From contig NZ_CP061008.1 in NCBI RefSeq assembly GCF_014490035.1, positions 3,658,001 through 3,722,000 of the forward strand: 64,000 nucleotides of DNA, in the 5' to 3' direction. The notes below the pieces were generated by a model. That model was not told the DNA's origin, made no database searches, and was given only the letters and a program-made list of their open reading frames with translations. Every line of letters begins with the position of its first letter. The stretch's first letter is position 1. Of this stretch, positions 8,757-15,974 are shown one piece after another. Source of the stretch: Achromobacter xylosoxidans. GTDB lineage: Bacteria; Pseudomonadota; Gammaproteobacteria; Burkholderiales; Burkholderiaceae_B. The position numbers and the translations under genes are program-made.

Positions 8757-9779
8757 ATGCGTTTGACTCAACAATTGAAAATCGCGGGCATGGCCGCCAT
8801 GCTGGCGCTGGCCGGTGCGGCTCATGCAGGCACAGTCGATACCATCAAGAAACGCGGCGAGCTGGTCTGCGGCGTGAGCCAGGGGTCCGCAGGCTTGTCC
8901 ATTGCCGACAAGCAAGGCCGTTGGACCGGCCTGGACGCGGACCTCTGCCGCGCGCTGGCCGCGGCCGTGCTCGGCGATCCGGAGAAGACGCGCTTCGTAC
9001 CGCTGAGTTCGCAGCAGCGTTTTCCCGCGCTGCAATCGGGCGAGATCGACGTGCTGAACCGCAACACCACCATTACCTCCAGCCGCGACGCCGGCCTGGG
9101 CATCGCCTCCGCCGGCATCGTTTTCTATGACGGCCAGGGCTTTCTGGTGCCGCGCAAGCTGGGCGTCAAGAGCGCGACGGAACTCGAAGGCGCGCAGGTC
9201 TGCGTGCAGCCTGGCACGGTCAACGAGCAAAACCTGGTCGACTACTTCAAGAAGCACAAGCTGAGCTATCGTCCGGTCGTCATCGAGAATCTGGTCGAAC
9301 TCGAGCAAGCCTTCTACGCCGGGCGCTGCGACGTCTACCTGTCGGATGCGTCCACCCTGGCCGCCAGCCGCGCGGCCCGCGCCAGCCAGCCCGACGACTT
9401 CGTCATCCTGCCCGAACGCATCAACAAGTCGCCGCTGGGCCCCTTCGTGCGGCAGGACGACGCCAACTGGGCGGCCATCGTGCGCTGGACCATCAATGCG
9501 CTGGTGGCGGCCGAGGAACTCGGCATCACCGCCCAGAACGCCGACAGCCAGGCGCAAAGCAACGACGCCCAGGTGCGCCGCCTGCTGGGCGTGGACCCCG
9601 GCATAGGCAAGAGCTTCGGCCTGGACGAAAGCTGGGCCCGCAACGCCATCAAGGCCGTGGGCAACTATGGCGAAGTCTGGAACCGCAATCTGGGCGCCGC
9701 GACGCCGCTGAAGCTGGAGCGCGGGCTGAACGCGCAATGGAACCAGGGCGGGCTGCTGTACTCGCCGCCGTTCCAATGA
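8757..9779 (+). CDS. Polar amino-acid ABC transporter, periplasmic binding protein (AapJ/BztA type)
   Basis: 340 residues. The first 24 form a Sec signal peptide (ending AAHAG). The mature SBP type 3 fold starts with DTIKKRGELVCGVS and keeps the ligand-site pattern of general L-amino-acid binding proteins: QQRFPALQSGEIDVLNRNTT, QPGTVNEQN, GRCDVYLSD. It delivers an amino acid to the fused permease encoded 71 bp downstream. A strong hairpin between the two genes probably keeps the binding protein in excess. Ligand not predictable; the MetY/PLP-enzyme neighbours hint at a sulfur-containing amino acid. Confidence 0.9.
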   Translation: MRLTQQLKIAGMAAMLALAGAAHAGTVDTIKKRGELVCGVSQGSAGLSIADKQGRWTGLDADLCRALAAAVLGDPEKTRFVPLSSQQRFPALQSGEIDVLNRNTTITSSRDAGLGIASAGIVFYDGQGFLVPRKLGVKSATELEGAQVCVQPGTVNEQNLVDYFKKHKLSYRPVVIENLVELEQAFYAGRCDVYLSDASTLAASRAARASQPDDFVILPERINKSPLGPFVRQDDANWAAIVRWTINALVAAEELGITAQNADSQAQSNDAQVRRLLGVDPGIGKSFGLDESWARNAIKAVGNYGEVWNRNLGAATPLKLERGLNAQWNQGGLLYSPPFQ

Positions 9780-9801
9780 TCCTGGCCGCTTGAGCGCCAC
9801 G

Positions 9802-9826
9802 GGCGGGCCTTGAGCCCGCCTTTCTT
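9802..9826 (+). terminator. Intra-operon hairpin terminator/attenuator
   Basis: GGCGGGC-CTTGA-GCCCGCC followed by TTTCTT: a perfect 7-bp GC stem, 5-nt loop and short T run, 22 bp after the binding-protein stop and 25 bp before the permease start. Partial termination here would give more binding protein than permease, a common arrangement in ABC uptake operons. Confidence 0.75.
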
Positions 9827-9850
9827 GCATTTGCCCCCTCCTTTTCCATC

Positions 9851-12013
9851 ATGGTTGCGACCACTCTTCCTTATCCCTCCACCGGCCGGTGGCGGCGCTG
9901 GCTGCCTGCGTTGGCGTGGACGCTCGCGCTCGGCGGCATGGCTGCCGTCCTGCTCTGGCACATCGAATCGGTGCAGACCGCGCGCGGCATCCAGGGCGGC
10001 TTCGGCTTCCTGTTCCAGCCCGCAGGTTTCCGCATTTCGGAAAGCCTGCTGGACATCACGCCGGAAGATCCCTATTGGATGTCGATAGCCGCTGGCCTGG
10101 TCAACACCTTGACCGTGGCCGCCGTGGCGATCCCGCTGGCGACGCTGCTGGGATTGGGACTGGGCCTGTTGCGCATGTCGCGCAACCCCTGGGCTGCACG
10201 CTGCGCCGCCGCCATCATCGCGCCCTTGCGCAACACGCCAGTCCTGCTGCAACTCTTCGTCTGGTACGGGCTGCTGCTGCGCCTGCCCGACCTGCGCCAG
10301 GCTTGGTCGCCGCTGCCGCACCTGCTGCTGTCCAATCGCGGATTGGCCTTGCCAGCCGTGCATGGGTGGGTGCCTTACGCAGCCGCGGCGGCCATCGCGC
10401 TGGCGCTGGGCGGCTTCGCCCGCCGCCGCTGGGGTAACCCCGCACTGTATGCCGTGCTGGCCGGCGCGCTGCTGGCATGGATGCTGTTGCCGCCCATGCG
10501 CATCGACATGCCGGTCAGGCGCGGCCTGGGTCTGCAGGGAGGCTGGCAGCCCAGCATCGAATTCGCGGCGCTGACGATAGGCCTGGTGGTGTTCCATGCC
10601 GCCTACATCGCTGACATCGCCCGCGCGGCCGTGCGCGCCGTGCCGGTCGGACTGGTGGAGGCCGGCCAGGCGCTGGGCCTGAAGCCCCGCAGCGTGCTGC
10701 GGCTGGTGATCGCGCCCTATGCCGCCCGCGTGGCGCTGCCGCCCTATGCCAACCAGTGCCTGGCGCTGGTGAAGAACAGCACCTTGGCCATTGCCATCGG
10801 CTATCAGGAATTGATGGCGGTGATCAACACCGCCATCACGCAGACCGGCCTGGCGCTCGAAGGCATCACGCTGGCCGTCGCGGTCTATCTCGGTCTGGCG
10901 CTGACGCTGGGCGGCGGATTGTCGGCCTGGAACGCGCGTAATACCCGCCACGGTCCTGGCGACACGCACGGCGCGCGCCTGGGCGAGCGGCCCACCTGGA
11001 ACCCTGCCGGCGAACGTCGTGGTTGGCGCGGCAGGCTGGTGTCGGCCGCATTGGCCGCCGCCGTGGGCTTGATCCTATGGCGCCTGCTGGAATGGGCGTT
11101 GCTCGGTGCGGTGTGGCGCGGCGACCCCGCAGCATGCGCGGGCGCGGCCGGCGCATGCTGGGCCGCCGTGGGCGAGAACCTGCCCCTGCTGTTCTTCGGC
11201 GCCATGGCCCAGGCCGACCGCGCGCCGGCGCTGGCCGCCAGCGCAGCCCTGCTTGCCGGGGTTGCGCTGGCGCTGACTGCCCCGCGCATGCGTGCAGCGG
11301 TGCGCGCGGCCTTGCTCGCCGTCCTGTTGGGCGCGGCCATCAGCGCGCTGTCCGGTTGGCCTTGGGGCGGCGCCGCCATCGGGCCGCAACGCTGGGGCGG
11401 ATTGCTCGTCACATTGATCCTGGCCATCTCCGCCTTGCTCGCCGCCGTGCCGCTGGCGTTCGCGCTCGCGCTATTGCGCCGTAGCCACAACCGCGCCGCC
11501 TCGCTGGCCGCCGCCGGCCTGATCGAGGCCGTGCGCGGCGTGCCGCTGGTGACGCAGTTGCTGTTCGCATCCTTCGTGCTGCCCATGCTGCTGGGCGGCG
11601 GCGTGTCCAAGTTCGCCATGGCGCTGGCCGCGCTGACGTTGCACACCGCCTGCCTGCTGGCGGAGGTGCTGCGCGGCGCGCTGCAAGCCATACCGCCCGG
11701 CCAGATGATGGCGGCGCGCGCCTTGGGCATGCCTGCGGCCATGGCCTATGGTTCGGTGATCTGGCCGCAGGCCCGCCGCATTGCCGCGCCTGCCGCCCTG
11801 GGCGTATTCGTGGGTGCGGTCAAGGACACATCGCTGGTCAGCATCATCGGCGTGTTCGATGTGCTCGGTGCGGCAAAGGCGGTGGTGGCCGGCACCGATT
11901 GGCGGCCCTATCACGTCGAGGTCTACCTGGCCGTGGCCGCCTTGTACTTTGCGGCCAGCCTGGCCCTGTCGCGCGCGGCCCGCGCCATGGAAGGCAAGAC
12001 CGGTCGCGCTTGA
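9851..12013 (+). CDS. Fused amino-acid ABC permease (AapQ-AapM in one polypeptide)
   Basis: 720 residues, about twice a normal permease. The N-half (about 1-365) has the AapQ layout: TM1, LVNTLTVAAVAIPLATLLG, an insertion with extra TMs, and the EAA loop EAGQALGLKPRSVLRLVIAP. The C-half (about 395-720) has the AapM layout with the GACWAAV segment, WGGLLVTLILAI, and its own EAA loop MAARALGMPAAMAYGSVIWP. A hydrophilic linker (about 366-395, WNARNTRHGPGDTHGAR) joins them in one uninterrupted frame. In the usual Aap/Bzt operons these are two genes followed by an ATPase gene. Here the next gene is on the other strand, so the ATPase must be supplied from elsewhere. Confidence 0.88.
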   Translation: MVATTLPYPSTGRWRRWLPALAWTLALGGMAAVLLWHIESVQTARGIQGGFGFLFQPAGFRISESLLDITPEDPYWMSIAAGLVNTLTVAAVAIPLATLLGLGLGLLRMSRNPWAARCAAAIIAPLRNTPVLLQLFVWYGLLLRLPDLRQAWSPLPHLLLSNRGLALPAVHGWVPYAAAAAIALALGGFARRRWGNPALYAVLAGALLAWMLLPPMRIDMPVRRGLGLQGGWQPSIEFAALTIGLVVFHAAYIADIARAAVRAVPVGLVEAGQALGLKPRSVLRLVIAPYAARVALPPYANQCLALVKNSTLAIAIGYQELMAVINTAITQTGLALEGITLAVAVYLGLALTLGGGLSAWNARNTRHGPGDTHGARLGERPTWNPAGERRGWRGRLVSAALAAAVGLILWRLLEWALLGAVWRGDPAACAGAAGACWAAVGENLPLLFFGAMAQADRAPALAASAALLAGVALALTAPRMRAAVRAALLAVLLGAAISALSGWPWGGAAIGPQRWGGLLVTLILAISALLAAVPLAFALALLRRSHNRAASLAAAGLIEAVRGVPLVTQLLFASFVLPMLLGGGVSKFAMALAALTLHTACLLAEVLRGALQAIPPGQMMAARALGMPAAMAYGSVIWPQARRIAAPAALGVFVGAVKDTSLVSIIGVFDVLGAAKAVVAGTDWRPYHVEVYLAVAALYFAASLALSRAARAMEGKTGRA

Positions 12014-12048
12014 GGCCAGCATGACGCCGTGGGCGCGGAGGACCCGCT

Positions 12049-12765
12049 TCAGAAACGCTCGTCCATCAGCGCCGGCATGACGATTTCCCGCACGAACGAC
12101 GCGTCCGACAGATTCAGCAGCGCGCGTGTCATCGCCACCACGTCGTGCACCGGTATCAAACTGCCCTCTCCCCGCAGGCTGGCGGTTTCGCGCGGCACGT
12201 CCAGGCCGTCTTCCGTGTTCAGGTAGCCCAATTGCAGGCAGGTCACCGCCAGCCGCCGCGCCCTGAAGCTCTCGCGCAAGGCGTCGGCGATGCCGCGCAA
12301 CGCGTGCTTGGACGCGCCGAACGTGACTTCGGGACGGCCGCTGCCGGCCAGCGCGGAAGTCGAGCCGGTCAGGATGACTTGCGGCTTGCGTGCGCCCAGG
12401 ACGCGCGGAATCAAGCGCTGAAGCAAGAGGATGGTCGCGGTGACGTTGATGCTCACCATGCGCGCGATCTCCGCCGGCGAGTCAGCCAGGAAATCGTAAT
12501 CCTCGCTGAAGGCGTGCTCTTCCCACACGCCCAGGTTGTAGAGGATGGCATCGAGTCCATCCGGGGCCTGCGCGGCAATCTGCTCGACGGCGGCCTCGGG
12601 GCGTGACAGGTCGGCTGCTATCCAGCGCAGTTCGCAACCGGGCGGCACAGTAATGTCCGCCGGCGCGCGCCGAGCCACGCCCACGATCAACGAGGCATCC
12701 TGGCCCAATCCCTCCACGAATGCCCTGCCCAGTCCCTTGCTGGCGCCTACTACCATGACCCGCAT
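12049..12765 (-). CDS. Short-chain dehydrogenase/reductase-like protein lacking the catalytic tyrosine
   Basis: 238 residues from the ATG at 12765 (GGAGG five bases upstream). The Rossmann motif GASKGLG (7-13) binds NAD(P), YNLG (77-79 region) replaces NNAG, and the serine motif TGSTS is at 133-137. At the position of the YxxxK catalytic pair the sequence reads F149-GAS-K153, so the essential tyrosine is a phenylalanine. Either the enzyme uses another acid, or it is a binding or regulatory relative. It converges on the ABC permease gene and lies downstream of ubiUVT; no partner is evident. Confidence 0.82.
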   Translation of the reverse strand: MRVMVVGASKGLGRAFVEGLGQDASLIVGVARRAPADITVPPGCELRWIAADLSRPEAAVEQIAAQAPDGLDAILYNLGVWEEHAFSEDYDFLADSPAEIARMVSINVTATILLLQRLIPRVLGARKPQVILTGSTSALAGSGRPEVTFGASKHALRGIADALRESFRARRLAVTCLQLGYLNTEDGLDVPRETASLRGEGSLIPVHDVVAMTRALLNLSDASFVREIVMPALMDERF

Positions 12766-12852
12766 TGCTGCCTCCGTTCGATCGCGCCTGGGCAAGCGGC
12801 AATGCTGCCCGCGGCAATGACGCCGGGTATAGCACGATCAGCGCCGGATTCC

Positions 12853-12884
12853 CGCAATGCCCGCAAGCGCTGGCGGGCATTGCG
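12853..12884 (-). terminator. Hairpin after ubiT, possible terminator
   Basis: CGCAATGCCCGC-AAGCGCTG-GCGGGCATTGCG: perfect 12-bp stem with an 8-nt loop, starting 3 bp beyond the ubiT stop. It marks the end of the ubiUVT unit. There is no clear T run on either strand, so it may act as an RNA 3' end stabiliser rather than an intrinsic terminator. Confidence 0.5.
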
Positions 12885-12887
12885 CGG

Positions 12888-13310
12888 CTAGCGGACCGCG
12901 CCCTGCAGCCATGCCGGCCGCGGCGCCGCGTCCAGCCAGTTCTTGACGATCAGCCCCAGCTCGGTATCGCCCGAGATCCGCAGCCGGCGCTGGAAAAACA
13001 AGGTATCGGCGTCCGTTTCCGAGCGCATCAAGGCCAGCAGATCGGCCAGCTTGGCGCCCAGCTCCAGTTCGGCGGGAGCGCCGTTCCATACCGGCCGGAA
13101 GGCGCCCTGGCGCACCGCGAAGCTGCTGCGCAGGCCCAGGTCCTCGACCGTGATGGCGAAGCTGCGGCCTTCCAGTTCGGACGGAGGTGTGAGCCATTTC
13201 AGCCGCCGCGCCAGTTCCAGTCCGGCAGTGAAGTGCAGCGAGACGAACGGCGCGGGTAGACGCCGGCCCAGCCTGGCGAGCACGCCCGGCACTTGAATCG
13301 CCGCGCTCAT
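12888..13310 (-). CDS. ubiT: Anaerobic ubiquinone biosynthesis accessory factor UbiT (SCP2 domain)
   Basis: 140 residues with a single SCP2 lipid-binding domain (FVSLHFTAGLELARR, GRSFAITVEDLGL, ISGDTELGLIVKNWLD). In Escherichia coli UbiT carries or presents hydrophobic ubiquinone precursors for the oxygen-independent pathway run by UbiU-UbiV. Its ATG overlaps the ubiV stop (ATGA), so the two are translationally coupled, which strongly supports UbiT over the aerobic SCP2 protein UbiJ. It is the last gene of ubiUVT. Confidence 0.9.
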   Translation of the reverse strand: MSAAIQVPGVLARLGRRLPAPFVSLHFTAGLELARRLKWLTPPSELEGRSFAITVEDLGLRSSFAVRQGAFRPVWNGAPAELELGAKLADLLALMRSETDADTLFFQRRLRISGDTELGLIVKNWLDAAPRPAWLQGAVR

Positions 13311-14206
13311 GCCACGGCCTCCAACAGATCGATGCCCGGCTGGCCATGGAAGTAGCCGTTGCAGCGGACCATGCCCGCGGGCGGCTGCGCCTCCATCGGC
13401 GCCAGACCGCGCCGCATCGCATCCAGCGCGGCGATCGCGTCCAGCGTGCCGGTCGATTGCGGACTCACCCGCAGCACCTCCACGCCCATGGCGGCCAGCG
13501 CCGGCGCCTGCGACAGCAGGTCCAGGCAGGCTCCGGACTGTACCTGGATACCGTTGATCGCCAGGAAATCCCTCGATTCCCGCGTGCGCATGTCCAGGCC
13601 GTCCGGATGCTCGATGCAGCGAAATCCGCAGTCGTCCTTCTTCAAACGGAAATGACGCGCCGTAAAGCAGCGCGCCGAGAACGCCAACGCCATGCGGCCC
13701 CAGACCATGACTTCCGCCTCCAGGCCGGCTGGCCTTTCCGCCATGAGAAGAGCCAGCGTCCGGCCGTCCATTTCCAGCGGCGCGACGAAGCGCGCGGCGC
13801 CGCGCGCGGCCAGCCATTCGAGGGTGCCGCCGTGATAGGCATTGACATGGGGCCCCGCCACGAAGGCGCGGCCGTTCAGGTGCCGCACCGCGCCCAGCTC
13901 GCCGGCTTCGACCATGAAGTCGTCCTGCCCGCAGAGCTTCTTCAACGCGCTGGCCTCGGCGCCGGTCTCGATCAGCGTGCGGCCCGACAGCACCACCGTC
14001 TTGCCCGCGGCGCGCAGGTCGCGCGCCAGCTCCATCCAGTCCTCGGCGCGCAGCTCGTGCCTGCGGCTACAGACGGTTTCGCCCACGTAGATGATGTCGG
14101 CGGGGCCATCGGCCAGCGACGCGTAGAAATCCAGCGTGTGCTGGCGCGGCCAGTAGTACTGCAACGGTGCGACCGATATCCGGTACGCGCTAGGTTTCAT
14201 TTCCAT
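13307..14206 (-). CDS. ubiV: O2-independent ubiquinone hydroxylase subunit UbiV (peptidase U32 family)
   Basis: 299 residues from the ATG at 14206; an ATG two codons later gives an ATGA overlap with ubiU and is also possible. It is a U32-family protein that holds a 4Fe-4S cluster. Candidate cysteine ligands are C46 (ETVCSRR) and those in SARCFTARHF and DDCGFRCIEHP. With UbiU it inserts ring hydroxyl groups of ubiquinone using prephenate instead of O2. Motifs NGIQVQSGACLDLL and CNGYFHGQPGIDLL match E. coli UbiV. The place next to narXL/narGHJI fits ubiquinone supply for nitrate respiration. Confidence 0.93.
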   Translation of the reverse strand: MEMKPSAYRISVAPLQYYWPRQHTLDFYASLADGPADIIYVGETVCSRRHELRAEDWMELARDLRAAGKTVVLSGRTLIETGAEASALKKLCGQDDFMVEAGELGAVRHLNGRAFVAGPHVNAYHGGTLEWLAARGAARFVAPLEMDGRTLALLMAERPAGLEAEVMVWGRMALAFSARCFTARHFRLKKDDCGFRCIEHPDGLDMRTRESRDFLAINGIQVQSGACLDLLSQAPALAAMGVEVLRVSPQSTGTLDAIAALDAMRRGLAPMEAQPPAGMVRCNGYFHGQPGIDLLEAVA

Positions 14207-15192
14207 GGACGTTCGAATGCGCCTTGCGTGACTTGGGAACCCTCGGAATGGCGCGCCAGCATGGCGTTCCATTCGGGACGGGGCGAAAAGCGGGAAGCGT
14301 CCGCATGCGCGCTGTCCAACGCGGCGCGCAAGGTCGACACCACCTGGGTGACATAGGCCGGGCTGCGCTGCCGCCCTTCGATCTTGATGGCGGACACGCC
14401 CATCTCCGCCAACCGCGGCAACAGGCCGATGGCGTTCAGGCTGGTGGGTTCCTCCAGCGCGTGATCCGCCTGGCCGTCCACATCGAAGCGGCCCTTGCAC
14501 AGGGTGGGATAGGCGGCGGGTTCGCCCGGTTCGTAGCGGTCGATCAGGATGTCGTTCAAGCGCGCATCCATGCGGCCGTTCTCTTCCGACCAGCGCACGG
14601 CATGCGCGGGCGAACAGACGCCCTTGTTGTTGGGAGAATCGCCGGTGGCGTAGGACGACAACAGGCAGCGGCCTTCGGCCATGACGCACAGGCTGCCGAA
14701 GCCGAACACCTCGACCTCGACGCTGACATTGGCGCAGATGCGCGCGATCTCCGCCAGCGTCAGCACGCGCGGCAGCACCACGCGGCGTATGCCGAACTGT
14801 TCCTTCATCAGCTCGATGGCGTCAGCATGCGTGGCGGAACCCTGCACCGACAGGTGCAGGCGCAGGTCCGGATAGCGGTCGCTGGCGTAGGCCAGCAGCC
14901 CGGCGTCGGCCATGATGACCGCATCGGCGCCCAATCCATAGGCAGCGTCGACGGCGGCGCGCCATTCGGGCGCCCGGCCGGCCTGCACAAACGTGTTGAT
15001 GGCGAACAGCACTTGCCGTCCGCGGCTGTGGGCCAGCTCGACGCCGGCGCGGATATCGCTTTCGGTGAAATTGAGCCCGGCGAAGTTGCGGGCATTGGTG
15101 GCGTTCTTGAGCCCGAGGTAGACGGTGTCGGCGCCGGCATCGATGGCGGCCTTCAGCGCGGCCAGGCTGCCGGCGGGGGCCACGAGCTCCAT
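14197..15192 (-). CDS. ubiU: O2-independent ubiquinone hydroxylase subunit UbiU (peptidase U32 family)
   Basis: 331 residues from the ATG at 15192. The next ATG upstream (15213) would sit almost on the transcription start predicted from the FNR-like box, and E. coli UbiU also starts MEL and has 331 residues. Cluster cysteines are in FGSLCVMAEGRCLLSSY, KGVCSPAH and TLCKGRF, as in E. coli UbiU. Hallmarks NARNFAGLNFTE, LHLSVQGSATH and HALEEPTSLNAI are present. It forms the heterodimer with UbiV that hydroxylates ubiquinone precursors without oxygen. First gene of ubiUVT, with an FNR-like box 57 bp upstream of the start. Confidence 0.93.
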   Translation of the reverse strand: MELVAPAGSLAALKAAIDAGADTVYLGLKNATNARNFAGLNFTESDIRAGVELAHSRGRQVLFAINTFVQAGRAPEWRAAVDAAYGLGADAVIMADAGLLAYASDRYPDLRLHLSVQGSATHADAIELMKEQFGIRRVVLPRVLTLAEIARICANVSVEVEVFGFGSLCVMAEGRCLLSSYATGDSPNNKGVCSPAHAVRWSEENGRMDARLNDILIDRYEPGEPAAYPTLCKGRFDVDGQADHALEEPTSLNAIGLLPRLAEMGVSAIKIEGRQRSPAYVTQVVSTLRAALDSAHADASRFSPRPEWNAMLARHSEGSQVTQGAFERPWK

Positions 15193-15220
15193 GGGAGAGG
15201 TTCGAGTTTCCATGCCGGCC

Positions 15221-15262
15221 AGTCTATGGGGCCGCCACGCCCCTGGCCTTGTCGCAGATCAA
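15221..15262 (-). promoter_or_regulatory. FNR/Anr-type promoter of ubiUVT
   Basis: Minus-strand TTGATCTGCGACAA at 15262-15249 matches the FNR consensus TTGAT-N4-ATCAA at 8 of 10 positions. A TAGACT hexamer at 15226-15221 lies 22 bp downstream, the spacing of a class II FNR promoter. Both place the transcription start near 15214, giving a 21-nt leader to the ATG at 15192. This fits the known anaerobic role of ubiUVT. Confidence 0.65.
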
Positions 15263-15291
15263 ACGGCCCGTGCCGAATGCCGCATGCCGCC

Positions 15292-15963
15292 CTATTCTTC
15301 CGTGTACAGGCCGTGTTCGACCGCGTACACCGCGACCTGCACCCGGCTGGTGAGGTTCAGTTTCTTCAACACGTTCTGCACGTGGATCTTGACCGTGCTT
15401 TCGCTGACGTCCAGTTCGCGCGCAATCACCTTGTTGCTGGCGCCGCGCGCCAGCCATTGCACGATTTGGGTTTCGCGCGCGGTGAGGCGATGGCGCTCGG
15501 CGCTGCCCCCTGGCTGCGGCGCTTGCGCGGCCAGGCTGGCCTGGCCGCGGAATTGCTCGACCAGCTTGGCCGTCATGCTTTCGGCGATGACCGGCTCGCC
15601 GCCCGCCGCGCGGCGGATCGCGGCGGTCAGCGCCTCGGCGTCGATGTTCTTGACCAGATAGCCGCGGGCGCCGTCGCGCAGCGCCTGCCCCAGTTCGTCG
15701 GCCTCTTCCGACACCGTCAGGATGATGACCGCGCACGATGGCAATTCCTGCGTCAGCAGCTGCAGCGTTTCCAGCCCCGACAGGCCCGGCAGGTTGAGGT
15801 CCAGCAGCACCACGTCCGGCTTGAGTTCCTTGGCGCGTTTCAGGCCTTCGACGCCGTCGCCGGCCTCGGCCACGACCTCGAAGTCGGGCTGGCGTTGCAG
15901 CAGCAGGCGCACGCCCGAGCGGAACAGGGTGTGGTCGTCGACGAGGAGTATACGGATGGGCAT
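15292..15963 (-). CDS. narL: Nitrate/nitrite response regulator NarL
   Basis: 223 residues from the ATG at 15963; a TTG at 15978 that overlaps the narX stop (TTGA) would add five residues. The receiver domain (about 1-120) has the acidic pair DD in ILLVDDH, the phospho-aspartate in VVLLDLNLPG and a conserved lysine in YLVKNID. The C-terminal LuxR-type helix-turn-helix (about 155-218) reads LTARETQIVQWLARGASNK. It is encoded directly after narX and next to the nitrate reductase operon, so it should activate nar genes when nitrate is sensed. Confidence 0.92.
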   Translation of the reverse strand: MPIRILLVDDHTLFRSGVRLLLQRQPDFEVVAEAGDGVEGLKRAKELKPDVVLLDLNLPGLSGLETLQLLTQELPSCAVIILTVSEEADELGQALRDGARGYLVKNIDAEALTAAIRRAAGGEPVIAESMTAKLVEQFRGQASLAAQAPQPGGSAERHRLTARETQIVQWLARGASNKVIARELDVSESTVKIHVQNVLKKLNLTSRVQVAVYAVEHGLYTEE

Positions 15964-15974
15964 GGTCGGAATAT

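Noticed and set aside
9851..12013. Permease as a frameshifted or broken gene
   Set aside because: Both halves keep complete permease motifs and one uninterrupted frame with a plausible linker, so a true fusion is the simpler reading.
12888..13310. SCP2 protein as aerobic UbiJ
   Set aside because: It overlaps ubiV by ATGA and follows ubiU, the fixed context of UbiT; UbiJ normally sits with ubiE and ubiB.
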